A stretch of DNA of 64,000 nucleotides, from contig NZ_JADKRV010000013.1 in the NCBI RefSeq assembly GCF_015351025.1, positions 1 through 64,000 of the forward strand, given 5' to 3'. A program made the position numbers and the translations under genes. The stretch comes from Curtobacterium sp. VKM Ac-1376. Its GTDB lineage: Bacteria > Actinomycetota > Actinomycetes > Actinomycetales > Microbacteriaceae. The notes under the pieces are model-generated. The model was not told the origin of the DNA and made no database searches. It saw nothing but the letters and a program-made list of their open reading frames with translations. Below are positions 1 through 8,589 of this stretch, one piece after another. Within the stretch, counting starts at the first letter, position 1. Every line of letters starts with the position of its first letter.

Positions 1-689
1 AGGAGGTCCTTCTCACATCCCAACGACTACAGCGAGTCGTCGCAGCTCAACCAACGTCCCTGGGCAGTACACCTAGCCGACGCTCCCGACGCTCCCGACG
101 TGCGCCTCGCCGAGGTCGCACGAACTGCCGCCCGATGGGGCGGCGAGCGGCAGCTCGTGCGACCTCGGCGGTCCGTGAGCGGTCGTGACGTGTCGCCTGT
201 GGGGCGTCGAGTGGTCGCAGGGTGTCGGTTGGCCGAGGTCCGGCCGACGGGACGTGACCGCGCGGGGTGGGGCGGGCGGTGTGTCATGACCGGTCGGCGG
301 GGGCGAGGCGTGGGGCGGACGCGGGGCGGGCCTCCAGGCCGGGCGCGCGAGGTCGCACGACGCGCCGCGTGCGTGTCGCCGGGGTCCCACGAACCGTCGC
401 CCGGCGTGCTGTCGGACGGCAGTTCGGGCGCTCTCGGCGGGCACGGGCGGGAACGAGCCGTGGACGCCCAGGTTGCGCCACGCAACATTCGTGCGTGACG
501 CGCCGCTCATCAGCGGCGGAATCATGCAACATACGACTGGTGCGTGCATTACAGCGGTGTAAACAAATCGCCCTCAGTTCGTTCAGTTCCGTGACAGGGT
601 GGTACCAATGAGCGTTCCTGGCCGGGCACACAGACGTTCCACCCTCCGGCTCAGGGTCCTTGCATTCATCTTCAAGAGAGGCATCGAAC
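1..689. other. Non-coding region upstream of the peptide importer
   Basis: I see no convincing gene here. The open frames are Arg/Gly/Pro-rich, run on both strands and lack a ribosome site, as expected of GC-rich non-coding DNA. It holds a long dyad at 108-170, a GGCCTCCAGGCC palindrome near 329-340 and a short dyad (TTACA/TGTAA) at 549-562. The first real start is the ATG at 690, preceded by AGAGAGG at 675-681. Confidence 0.6.
108..170. repeat. Long imperfect inverted repeat
   Basis: The arms 108-130 and 148-170 are complementary at 22 of 23 positions and enclose 17 bases. Part of the arm (GAGGTCGCACGA) recurs at about 349-360, so this is probably a member of a dispersed palindrome family rather than a terminator for a visible gene. 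Confidence 0.7.
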
Positions 690-2321
690 ATGGCATCCGT
701 GTTCAAGAAGCACACAGGCAAGTGGGGCACGCGCGGCATCGCGCTCGGCGCCGGTGCAGCAGCGACGGCGCTGGTGCTGACCGGCTGCGCGAGCAGCAGC
801 GTGAGTGACACCGAACTGGACGGCCTGAGCATCGGGACGACGGACAAGGTGACGTCCCTCGACCCGGCAGGCTCCTACGACAACGGCTCCTTCGCCGTGC
901 AGAACCAGGTGTTCCCGTTCCTGATGAACACGCCCGTGGGCAGCCCGGACGTCGAGCCGGACATCGCCGCGAAGGCGGAGTTCACGGACCCGACCACCTA
1001 CGAGGTCACCCTCAAGGACGGGCTCGAGTTCGCGAACGGCAACAAGCTCACGTCCAGCGACGTGAAGTTCTCGTTCGACCGTGAACTGAAGATCAACAAC
1101 GAGAACGGTCCGCAGTCGTTGCTGGCCAACCTCAAGAGCATCGACACCCCGGACGACACCACCGTGGTGTTCAACCTCGACCACGCCGACCAGACCTGGC
1201 CGCAGGTGCTCTCGAGCCCCGCAGGCCCGATCGTCGACGAGGACGTGTTCTCGCCCACGGAGCTCACCAGCGCCGAGGACATCGTCAAGGGCAAGGCGTT
1301 CGCCGGGCAGTACCAGATCAGCTCCTACAAGGAGAACCAGCTGGTCCAGTACAAGGTGAACCCGAAGTACGACGGTGTGCTCGACAAGGCGAAGACCGAC
1401 GAGGTGACGGCCAACTACTACACCAAGGAGACCGACCTCAAGCTCGCCGTGCAGAAGGGCGACGTCGACGTGGCGTACCGCTCGCTGACGCCGACCGACA
1501 TCTCGGACCTGCGCAAGGACGACGACCTCACGGTCACCGACGGTCCCGGCGGCGAGATCCGCTACGTGGTCTTCAACTTCACGACCCAGCCCTACGGCAC
1601 CGGCCAGGACGACGCCGACGAGGCGAAGGCCCTCGCCGTGCGCCAGGCGGCAGCCGACGTGGTCGACCGCGCGCAGATCGCGAAGGAGGTCTACAACGAC
1701 ACCTTCACGCCGCTGTACTCGATGGTGCCGGACGGCCTGACCGGCGCGGTCCAGCCGTTCAAGGAGATGTACGGCGACGGCGACGGCGGGCCGGACGTCT
1801 CCAAGGCGAAGAAGACGCTGTCGGACGCCGGTGTCTCCGGCAAGGTGGAGCTCGACATCCAGTACGCGCCCGACCACTACGGTTCGGCCTCGGACGACGA
1901 GTACGCGCTCCTGAAGCAGCAGCTCGAGGACTCCGGCCTGTTCACCGTCAACATCCAGTCGACGGTCTACACGACCTACGCCCAGGAGCGCACCAAGGAC
2001 GCCTACCCGGTCTACCAGCTCGGTTGGTTCCCGGACTTCTCCGACGCCGACAACTACCTGTCGCCGTTCTTCACCAAGGAGAACTTCGTCCAGAACCACT
2101 ACGACGACCCCGAGATCCAGGACCTCATCGCGAAGGAGCAGGCCGAGTCCGACCCGGACAAGCGCGCTGACCTGATCGAGCAGGCCCAGGAGCGCGAAGC
2201 CACGCAGATCTCGACGCTGCCGCTGCTGCAGGGCAAGTCCGTCGCGGTCGCCGGCAAGGACGTCAAGGGTCTGACCCTCGACGCCTCGTTCAAGTTCCGG
2301 TACGGCACCCTCAGCAAGTAG
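690..2321 (+). CDS. ABC transporter substrate-binding lipoprotein (peptide/opine type, SBP family 5)
   Basis: This is the extracytoplasmic binding component of an oligopeptide-type importer and would sit lipid-anchored on the outer face of the membrane. It has 543 residues, the usual length for SBP family 5. A basic N-terminus and hydrophobic stretch end in the lipobox LTGC with Cys33. The body carries typical family features such as SLDP near residue 55 and long repeats of Asp/Tyr-rich sequence. The ATG at 690 is chosen over an in-frame ATG at 660 because AGAGAGG lies at 675-681 and the signal peptide starts there. It heads the importer gene set running to 7300. The ligand cannot be told from sequence; dipeptides, oligopeptides, nickel or opines are all possible. 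Confidence 0.9.
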   Translation: MASVFKKHTGKWGTRGIALGAGAAATALVLTGCASSSVSDTELDGLSIGTTDKVTSLDPAGSYDNGSFAVQNQVFPFLMNTPVGSPDVEPDIAAKAEFTDPTTYEVTLKDGLEFANGNKLTSSDVKFSFDRELKINNENGPQSLLANLKSIDTPDDTTVVFNLDHADQTWPQVLSSPAGPIVDEDVFSPTELTSAEDIVKGKAFAGQYQISSYKENQLVQYKVNPKYDGVLDKAKTDEVTANYYTKETDLKLAVQKGDVDVAYRSLTPTDISDLRKDDDLTVTDGPGGEIRYVVFNFTTQPYGTGQDDADEAKALAVRQAAADVVDRAQIAKEVYNDTFTPLYSMVPDGLTGAVQPFKEMYGDGDGGPDVSKAKKTLSDAGVSGKVELDIQYAPDHYGSASDDEYALLKQQLEDSGLFTVNIQSTVYTTYAQERTKDAYPVYQLGWFPDFSDADNYLSPFFTKENFVQNHYDDPEIQDLIAKEQAESDPDKRADLIEQAQEREATQISTLPLLQGKSVAVAGKDVKGLTLDASFKFRYGTLSK

Positions 2322-2342
2322 CACCAAGCCCCACGTGCAGGC

Positions 2343-2371
2343 CGCGGGCGTTCCCACGAGGAACGCCCGCG
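2343..2371 (+). terminator. Hairpin between binding protein and permease genes
   Basis: A perfect 12-bp stem (2343-2354 with 2360-2371) closes a 5-base loop. There is no T-run, so it more likely protects the abundant binding-protein mRNA or gives partial termination than ending the operon. Confidence 0.7.
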
Positions 2372-2405
2372 TGCCTGTGCAACGGCGACGAAAGGCACCC
2401 ACCCC

Positions 2406-3503
2406 GTGACCCTCAGCACCCCCGAGGCGATCGAGACCGAACCCACCAAGCCCCAGGCACAGCGACGTGCCGGCGGCGGTGGCGGCGGACTCGGTCGGTA
2501 CATCCTCGTCAGGTTCCTCCTCATCATCCCGACCGTCTTCATCCTGGTGACGCTCGTGTTCTTCCTGATGCGCGTCATCGGGAACCCGATCACCGCGTCC
2601 GTCGGCGGCCGTCTGACCCCGAGCCAGCTGCAGGAACGCCTGCACGCCGCCGGGTACGACCGCCCTGTCCTCGTGCAGTACTTCGAGTACCTCGGCAACA
2701 TCCTGCGCGGTGACTTCGGGACCGCCACGACGGACAACCGTCCGATCACCGAGATCATCGTGCAGTACGGCGGCGCGACCGCGGAGCTCGTGTTCTACGC
2801 GCTCATCGTCGCCCTCGTGCTCGGCATCCCGCTCGGAATGCTGGCTGCCTACACGCGCGACAAGTGGCCGGACGTGCTGCTCCGCGCGCTGGCGATCCTG
2901 ACCTACGCCACCCCGGTGTTCTTCGGCGGTCTGCTGCTCAAGCTCGTGTTCTCGGTGTGGCTCGACTGGCTGCCGCTCGGGGACCGCGCCTCGACGCGGG
3001 TCTCGCTGATCCTCGACAACATCCCGGGGGCGAGCGGGATCTACATCGTCGACGCGCTGCGCACCGGTAACGCCCAGGTGATCGGCAACGTGCTCCAGCA
3101 CGCCGTCCTGCCCGCGCTGACGCTCGGGCTGCTCACCGCCGGTATCTTCCTCCGCCTGGTGCGCGCGAACATGATCGGCTCGCTCGGCTCCGAGTACGTC
3201 GACGCGGCCCGGTCGCGCGGCGTCCGGGAATCCCGGCTCGTCCGCACCCACGCGTTCCGTCCGGCGCTCGTGCCGATCATCACCGTCATGGGCCTGCAGA
3301 TCGCGATGCTCCTGGGCGGCTCGGTGCTCACCGAGACGACCTTCGGGTGGCGCGGCCTGGGCTTCGAACTCAACCAGTACCTGTCGGCCCGTGACTTCGT
3401 CGCGGTGCAGGGCATCGTCGCGATGCTCGCGGTGATCGTCGCGGTGACGAACTTCATCGTCGACGTCGTCGCCGCACTGATCGACCCGAGAGTGAGGTTC
3501 TGA
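2406..3503 (+). CDS. Peptide-type ABC transporter permease, DppB-like
   Basis: This is one half of the membrane channel of the importer. The 365-residue protein has a Gly-rich linker near residues 22-32, a first membrane span at about 35-55 and a cluster of spans in the C-terminal two thirds. The EAA loop that contacts the ATPase is visible in the stretch with EYVDAARSRGV near residue 262, followed by LGGSVLTETTF and GWRGLG, hallmarks of the DppB/OppB family. Translation starts at GTG 2406 with a weak AAAGG-like site upstream. It is followed after 2 bases by the second permease. Confidence 0.9.
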   Translation: MTLSTPEAIETEPTKPQAQRRAGGGGGGLGRYILVRFLLIIPTVFILVTLVFFLMRVIGNPITASVGGRLTPSQLQERLHAAGYDRPVLVQYFEYLGNILRGDFGTATTDNRPITEIIVQYGGATAELVFYALIVALVLGIPLGMLAAYTRDKWPDVLLRALAILTYATPVFFGGLLLKLVFSVWLDWLPLGDRASTRVSLILDNIPGASGIYIVDALRTGNAQVIGNVLQHAVLPALTLGLLTAGIFLRLVRANMIGSLGSEYVDAARSRGVRESRLVRTHAFRPALVPIITVMGLQIAMLLGGSVLTETTFGWRGLGFELNQYLSARDFVAVQGIVAMLAVIVAVTNFIVDVVAALIDPRVRF

Positions 3504-3505
3504 CG

Positions 3506-4528
3506 ATGGTCGACACCACCCTCGTCGACCGCCACGAGCCGCTCTGGAAGCGGCTCCCCGTGGTGGTCCAGCTCCGTCGGAGCACCGGCTGGCAGCGCGC
3601 CATGCTCATCGTCGGCGTGGTCATCTGCGCCCTCTACCTGCTCATCGCGGTGTTCGCCCCGCTCCTCGCCCCGTACGGCTTCGGCCAGTTGCAGGGCGCG
3701 GACGGCGAGAGCTTCCCGCGCACCGGCGAACCGAGTGCCGAGCACATCTGGGGCACCACGGTCGGCGGCTTCGACGTCTTCAGCCGCGTGCTCTACGGCG
3801 CCCGCACCGCCGTGCTCGTCGTCATCGTCGCGGTGATCGTCTCGATCATCGTCGGTGTCCTGCTCGGCCTGGTCTCCGGCTACCTCGGCGGTTGGCTCGA
3901 CCGGATCCTCGTGGTCGTGGCGGACGCGATCTACGCGTTCCCGTCGCTGCTGCTGGCGATCGTCGTGTCGATCGTGATCTCCGGCGGCAACTCGAGTTAC
4001 TCGGGCGGCATCATCGCGGCGGCGATCTCGATCACCGTCGTCTACGTGCCGCAGTACTTCCGCGTGGTCCGTGCCGAGGCCGTCCGGCTGAAGAACGACG
4101 CGTTCGTCGAGTCAGCGCGCGTGATGGGCACGAACCCGTGGCGCATCATGACGCGGCACGTGCTCCGGAACTCGACGCGCTCCCTGCCGCTCATCCTCAC
4201 GCTGAACGCCAGCGACGCGATCCTGACCCTGGCGGGCCTCGGGTTCCTCGGGTTCGGCATCGGCCCGACCTCCGGCGCCGAGTGGGGCTACGACCTCAGC
4301 CGCGCGCTCTCCGACGTCGCGAGCGGTGTCTGGTGGACCGGTGTCTACCCGGGTGTCGCGATCGTGGTGCTCGTGCTCGGCGTGACCTTCATCGGCGAGA
4401 GCCTGAACGACATCTCCGACCCCCGACTCCGCGCGCGCCGACGACTGAAGCAGCTCGTGTCGACGCGCGACGAACGCACGAAGCGCGACGCCGAGGGCTC
4501 GACCAGCACGGAAGGGACGGGCGCATGA
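3506..4528 (+). CDS. Peptide-type ABC transporter permease, DppC-like
   Basis: This is the second channel subunit, 340 residues long. An N-terminal span at about 33-53 is followed by the typical periplasmic sequence with HIWGTTVGGFDVFSRVLYG and then five more spans. The EAA loop lies around VESARVMGTNPWRI (residue 205 on). The C-terminal tail is basic and polar. The stop overlaps the ATG of the ATPase gene by the sequence ATGA at 4525-4528, so the two are translationally coupled. Confidence 0.9.
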   Translation: MVDTTLVDRHEPLWKRLPVVVQLRRSTGWQRAMLIVGVVICALYLLIAVFAPLLAPYGFGQLQGADGESFPRTGEPSAEHIWGTTVGGFDVFSRVLYGARTAVLVVIVAVIVSIIVGVLLGLVSGYLGGWLDRILVVVADAIYAFPSLLLAIVVSIVISGGNSSYSGGIIAAAISITVVYVPQYFRVVRAEAVRLKNDAFVESARVMGTNPWRIMTRHVLRNSTRSLPLILTLNASDAILTLAGLGFLGFGIGPTSGAEWGYDLSRALSDVASGVWWTGVYPGVAIVVLVLGVTFIGESLNDISDPRLRARRRLKQLVSTRDERTKRDAEGSTSTEGTGA

Positions 4529-6222
4529 CCCCGACCACCCGCCTGCAACCGGGCGACACCACCACCGAACCCGTCGTCGTCGTGGACGACCTCACGGTCA
4601 CCTTCGCGACCGACGGCGGCGCCGTCGACGCCGTGAAGGGCGTCAGCCTCGACGTCCGCCCGGGCGAGGTCCTCGCCCTGGTCGGCGAGTCCGGCTCCGG
4701 CAAGTCCGTCACGGCCCGCAGCATGCTCCGGCTGATGCCCGAGACGGCGACGCTCGGCGGCGCGGTGCTGCTCGACGGCACCGACGTCGTGTCCGTCGGG
4801 TCGCAGAAGCTCCGCGAACTGCGCGGGACCGCCGGTGCGATGGTGTTCCAGGAGCCCTCGACCGCGCTCAACCCGGTCTTCACCGTCGGCTGGCAGATCG
4901 CCGAGGGGCTCCGCGCCCACGGCGGCGTGTCGAAGAAGGAGGCGCGGGCGAAGGCCATCGACTACCTCGGCCGCGTCGGCATCCCCGACCCCGAGACCCG
5001 CGTCGACCACTACCCGCACCAGTTCTCCGGTGGGCAGAAGCAGCGTGTCGTCATCGCGAGCGCCCTGGCCCTCGAACCGGCGGTGATCATCGCCGACGAG
5101 CCGACGACCGCCCTCGACGTGACGGTGCAGGCCGAGATCCTCGACCTGCTGCGCCGCTGCCGTGACGAGTTCGGCACGGCGATCGTCGTCATCACGCACA
5201 ACATGGGGGTCGTCGCCGACCTGGCCGACCGCGTCGCCGTGATGTACCAGGGCGAGATCGTGGAGGAGGCGACGGCCACGGACCTGTTCGCACGGCCGCA
5301 GGCCGACTACACGAAGCGCCTGCTCGCCGCGGTGCCCCGGCTCGAGGCGTCGACTGGTGTCGCCCGGCGCGCCGCGATCAGCGAGGACGTCACACCGCTC
5401 GTCGAAGCGAAGGGACTCGAGATCGAGTACCCGGGCCGCCTCGGCTCGCCCGCTTTCAAGGCGGTCAAGGGCGTCGACCTGGCGATCCGTCCGGGCGAGG
5501 TCCTCGGTCTGGTGGGGGAGTCCGGCTCCGGCAAGACCACGATCGGCCGCGCGATGGCCGGCCTGACGAAGGTCACCGGCGGCTCGCTGAAGGTCCTCGG
5601 TGCCGAGATGCTCGGGTACCGGGAGCGCGACTTCAAGCACCTGCGCAAGGACATCGGGTTCGTGTTCCAGGACCCCGCGACCTCGTTCAACCCGCTGCTG
5701 ACGATCGCCGAGTGCGTCGCCGAGCCGCTGGTGGTGCACAGGGTTGTGTCGAGCCCGCGGGCGGCGCGCAAGCGCGTCGACGAGCTCCTCGAGGCGGTCC
5801 AGCTGCCGAAGGCGTACGGCGACCGGTACCCGCACGAGCTCTCCGGTGGGCAGCGCCAGCGGGCGTCGCTCGCCCGGTCGCTCGCGCTCCGGCCGAAGCT
5901 GCTCATCGCCGACGAGCCGACGAGTGCACTCGACGTCTCGGTGCAGGCACGGGTGCTCGAGCTGTTCCTCGAGCTGCAGCAGGACCTCGGGTTCGCGTCG
6001 CTGTTCATCAGCCACGACCTCGCGGTCGTGGGCGCGCTGTCCGACCGGATCGCCGTGCTCTACCGCGGCGACCTGGTCGAGACGGGCACGACGGCGCAGG
6101 TGCTCGGCTCGCCGCAGCACCCGTACACGCAGCGCCTGCTGGCGTCCCTGCCGGTGCCGGACCCAGCGGAGCAGGCGGAGCGACGGCGTACGCTGGAGCG
6201 ACTGGAGCACGCCGGGTCCTGA
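4525..6222 (+). CDS. Double ATP-binding ABC protein (fused DppD-DppF type)
   Basis: The protein powers the importer by ATP hydrolysis on the cytoplasmic side. At 565 residues it carries two complete nucleotide-binding domains in tandem. Each has a Walker A (GESGSGKS), a signature (FSGGQKQR in the first, LSGGQRQR in the second) and a Walker B followed by DEPT(T/S)ALDV. Domain one covers about residues 13-270 and domain two about 290-560; the oligopeptide-transporter C-terminal region with a PYTQRLL-like motif follows the second. The ATG at 4525 overlaps the permease stop, which fixes the start. No key residue is missing, so both sites should be active. Confidence 0.93.
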   Translation: MTPTTRLQPGDTTTEPVVVVDDLTVTFATDGGAVDAVKGVSLDVRPGEVLALVGESGSGKSVTARSMLRLMPETATLGGAVLLDGTDVVSVGSQKLRELRGTAGAMVFQEPSTALNPVFTVGWQIAEGLRAHGGVSKKEARAKAIDYLGRVGIPDPETRVDHYPHQFSGGQKQRVVIASALALEPAVIIADEPTTALDVTVQAEILDLLRRCRDEFGTAIVVITHNMGVVADLADRVAVMYQGEIVEEATATDLFARPQADYTKRLLAAVPRLEASTGVARRAAISEDVTPLVEAKGLEIEYPGRLGSPAFKAVKGVDLAIRPGEVLGLVGESGSGKTTIGRAMAGLTKVTGGSLKVLGAEMLGYRERDFKHLRKDIGFVFQDPATSFNPLLTIAECVAEPLVVHRVVSSPRAARKRVDELLEAVQLPKAYGDRYPHELSGGQRQRASLARSLALRPKLLIADEPTSALDVSVQARVLELFLELQQDLGFASLFISHDLAVVGALSDRIAVLYRGDLVETGTTAQVLGSPQHPYTQRLLASLPVPDPAEQAERRRTLERLEHAGS

Positions 6223-6233
6223 CCCGACGTGAC

Positions 6234-6286
6234 CCGCCCTGGAAGCCCGGCCAGCGTCGACGACGCACGCCGGGCCTCCAGGGCGG
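6234..6286. repeat. Intergenic inverted repeat with GGGCCTCCAG motif
   Basis: The arms 6234-6251 and 6269-6286 match at 17 of 18 positions around a 17-base loop. The right arm contains CGGGCCTCCAG, a motif that recurs in other gaps of this window. It separates the double ATPase gene from the third ATPase gene and may act as a weak terminator. Confidence 0.7.
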
Positions 6287-6370
6287 TCGTCTCCACTGCT
6301 GCACGCACGACGGGCCTGCCAGGGCGGTCCGTCGCGAACCGCCGCCAGGGGGCGGCGTGGAAGGGGACCC

Positions 6371-7300
6371 ATGATCGCGGTCAACGGACCGGCGGTCGTC
6401 GCGGACGACGTGTCGATCGAGTACCGGGGCGGACGCGGGGGCGAGTCCATCCGGGCCGTCGACGGCGTGAGCCTCACCGTCCGGCAGGGGGAGATCCTCG
6501 CGCTGCTCGGCGAGTCGGGGTCGGGCAAATCCACGTTCGCCGCGGCCCTCGCGGGCCAGCTCGGTTCGCACGGTGAGGGCGAGGGGGCCCTGCGCCGTCA
6601 CATCGTCGGCGGCGAGCTCACGGTGCTCGGGCAGAAGACCCGCGGGCTCCGCCCGTCGTCCCGCAAGCTCGAACGCCTGAGCGGGCGCATCGGCTACCTG
6701 CCGCAGGACGGCGCGGACCGCCTCAGCCCGGACCTCACCGTCGGCGAGGCCGTCGCCGAACCCATCTACGCACGCGACCGCCGGTTCGACCGCAAGGAGG
6801 CCGGCCTCATCGTCGCCCGCCTGCTCGACGCCGTGCACCTGCCGCTCGGCGTGATGCGTCTGAACACCTGGGAGCTGTCGAGCGGGCAGCGGCAGCGCGT
6901 CGCCCTGGCGAAGGCGCTCGTGCTCGAACCGCAGCTGCTCGTCGCGGACGAACCGGCGCGCGGGGTCGACGTGCTCGTGCGGCAGTCCGTGCTCGAGGCC
7001 CTGGCGACCCTGCAGCGTGGACGCCAGTTCTCCGCCGTCGTCGTGTCGAGCGACCTGCGTGAGGCCCGTGCCCTGGCCGACCGCGTGGCCGTGATGTCCG
7101 ACGCCCGCCTGGTCGGGCTCGGAACCTTCGACGAGGTCCTCGACAACCCCGTCGACCCCTACGTGAAGACCCTCGCGTCGACCGCGGCGCGCGGGGTGAA
7201 GCGCCGCACGGCGCCGAGCACCGCCCGTCGGTCGTCGGCGCCGCGCCGTCCGGTCGCCGCCGGCACCGGGCCCCGCACCGATCGGCAGGAGAGCCTGTGA
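6371..7300 (+). CDS. Third ABC ATP-binding protein of the importer locus
   Basis: This 309-residue protein is a single nucleotide-binding domain: Walker A GESGSGKS near residue 49, Q-loop in YLPQDGADRL, signature LSSGQRQR, Walker B LLVADEPARGVD. The D-loop region reads PARGVD instead of the common PTSALD, and the C-terminus ends in a basic Arg/Ser/Pro-rich tail. It lies 148 bases after the double ATPase, behind a hairpin, and is coupled to the next gene by GTGA. A third ATPase beside a complete fused pair is unusual; it could be an alternative energiser or serve another permease. The ATPase call is secure, the partner is not. Confidence 0.85.
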   Translation: MIAVNGPAVVADDVSIEYRGGRGGESIRAVDGVSLTVRQGEILALLGESGSGKSTFAAALAGQLGSHGEGEGALRRHIVGGELTVLGQKTRGLRPSSRKLERLSGRIGYLPQDGADRLSPDLTVGEAVAEPIYARDRRFDRKEAGLIVARLLDAVHLPLGVMRLNTWELSSGQRQRVALAKALVLEPQLLVADEPARGVDVLVRQSVLEALATLQRGRQFSAVVVSSDLREARALADRVAVMSDARLVGLGTFDEVLDNPVDPYVKTLASTAARGVKRRTAPSTARRSSAPRRPVAAGTGPRTDRQESL

Positions 7301-8307
7301 GCACCACGACCCCCGGCCAGCGTGGACACCGCGCCGTCGTCCCCACGACCGGGGCGCCGCTGCCGATCGCTCCGCCGCAGGCCGGCCCGGTGGCCGTGCT
7401 GCCCGAACCGACCGACCTGCACGTCACCGCGGTCACCGAGGCCGGTGGCACCGTCGCTCCGCTGGACGCCGACACCCGCGGCGTCGTGTGGCTCGACGCG
7501 CACGACCCGTCCGGTCTCGCCGACGCCCTCGACGCCGCGCCCGGGGTCGGCTGGGTCCAGCTGCCCTTCGCCGGCGTCGACGCCTTCGCCCACCTGATCC
7601 AGGAGCATGGCGACCGGGTGCTCTTCACCTCCGCCAAGGGCGCCTACGCCGAGCCCGTCGCCGAGCACGCGCTGGCGCTCACGCTCGGCACGCTCCGGGT
7701 CCTGCAGAAGCGCGCTCGTGCATCGTCGTGGGCCACCGAGCCAGAGGGCGTGTCCCTGTACGGGCGGAACGTCGTCGTGATCGGCGCCGGTGGCATCGCC
7801 CTCGAGTACCTCCGCCTGCTCGCGCCGTTCGACGTCGACGTCACCGTCGTGCGGCGGTCGGCCGACCCGGTGCCCGGTGCCGCGCGCACCGTCACGACCG
7901 ACGAGCTCGACGCGGTCCTGCCCGACGCCGACGTCGTGATGATCGCCGCTGCCATGACCTCGGGTACCGCGAAGCTGTTCGGCGAGCGGCAGTTCCGGAT
8001 GATGAAGCCGTCCGCGCGGCTCGTGAACATCGCCCGCGGGGGACTCGTGGACACCGACGCCCTGGTCGCCGCACTGCGATCCGGCGAGATCGCGGCGGCG
8101 GGGCTCGACGTCACCGACCCGGAGCCGCTCCCCGACGGCCACCCGCTGTGGTCCGAGCCCGGAGCGGTCATCACGCCGCACCAGGCGGACACCCCGGAGA
8201 TGGTCGCGCCGCTGCTCGCCGAGCGCGTCCGGTTGAACACCACGGCGTTCCTCGACGGCACCGGCGAGGGCTTCGTGGGCGTCGTGGACCCGGTCGCCGG
8301 CTACTGA
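7297..8307 (+). CDS. D-isomer-specific 2-hydroxyacid dehydrogenase family protein
   Basis: This is a cytoplasmic NAD(P)H-dependent oxidoreductase of the D-2-hydroxyacid dehydrogenase fold, 336 residues. The nucleotide-binding motif VVIGAGGIALEYL lies near residue 158. The family signatures NIARGGLVDTDALV and GLDVTDPEPLPDGHPLW follow, and the catalytic His is in VITPHQAD. The N-terminal catalytic half is less typical. The GTG at 7297 overlaps the preceding stop (GTGA) and has AGGAGAG just upstream, so it is translated with the ATPase. The coupling hints that the imported ligand, or a product of it, is a 2-hydroxy or 2-keto acid, but the substrate is not evident. Confidence 0.85.
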   Translation: MSTTTPGQRGHRAVVPTTGAPLPIAPPQAGPVAVLPEPTDLHVTAVTEAGGTVAPLDADTRGVVWLDAHDPSGLADALDAAPGVGWVQLPFAGVDAFAHLIQEHGDRVLFTSAKGAYAEPVAEHALALTLGTLRVLQKRARASSWATEPEGVSLYGRNVVVIGAGGIALEYLRLLAPFDVDVTVVRRSADPVPGAARTVTTDELDAVLPDADVVMIAAAMTSGTAKLFGERQFRMMKPSARLVNIARGGLVDTDALVAALRSGEIAAAGLDVTDPEPLPDGHPLWSEPGAVITPHQADTPEMVAPLLAERVRLNTTAFLDGTGEGFVGVVDPVAGY

Positions 8308-8422
8308 CGCGAGGTCCTCGTCGTGCGGCGCGCCCGGGCGGCGTGTCCGATGCGGTGAGGGGCCTCAGGGTGCTGCTATGCTGGTACCCGTTGTTCGCAC
8401 GTCATTCGCCCGCGGACAGTGA

Positions 8423-8495
8423 TCCTCGATAGCTCAATTGGCAGAGCAGCCGGCTGTTAACCGGCAGGTTGTTGGTTCGAGTCCAACTCGGGGAG
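8423..8495 (+). tRNA. tRNA-Asn (anticodon GTT)
   Basis: A full cloverleaf can be drawn. The acceptor stem pairs 8423-8429 with 8488-8494, the anticodon loop 8454-8460 has GTT at 8456-8458, and the T arm has the GTTCGAGTC-type loop. The discriminator is G8495 and CCA is not encoded. A TATGCT -10-like hexamer lies at 8377-8382. Confidence 0.95.
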
Positions 8496-8499
8496 CGAC

Positions 8500-8536
8500 A
8501 GGTCCTCATCCCTTCGGGGGTGGGGACCTTTTGTTT
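8500..8536 (+). terminator. Rho-independent terminator of tRNA-Asn
   Basis: A 13-bp stem (8500-8512 with 8517-8529) carries a stable UUCG tetraloop and is followed by TTTGTTT. It is the clearest intrinsic terminator in the window. Confidence 0.93.
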
Positions 8537-8574
8537 CCAGCCGTGGTCGTGGCTGTCGCAGCTGGCGCTCCCTG

Positions 8575-8580
8575 TACGAT
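8575..8580 (+). promoter_or_regulatory. Putative -10 element of the GT-C-like gene
   Basis: TACGAT lies nine bases before the ATG at 8590 and there is no ribosome site, so the mRNA probably has almost no leader. No good -35 is visible. Confidence 0.4.
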
Positions 8581-8589
8581 CGTTCCGTC

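Noticed and set aside
100..498. 132-codon frame near the left end
   Set aside because: Gly/Arg-rich, no ribosome site, overlaps the long dyad, and equal-length frames occur on the other strand.
672..3251. Very long open frame on the minus strand opposite the binding protein and permease
   Set aside because: It is antisense to genes with clear families, has the Arg/Val/Gly/Asp-biased composition of a GC-rich shadow frame, and no ribosome site.
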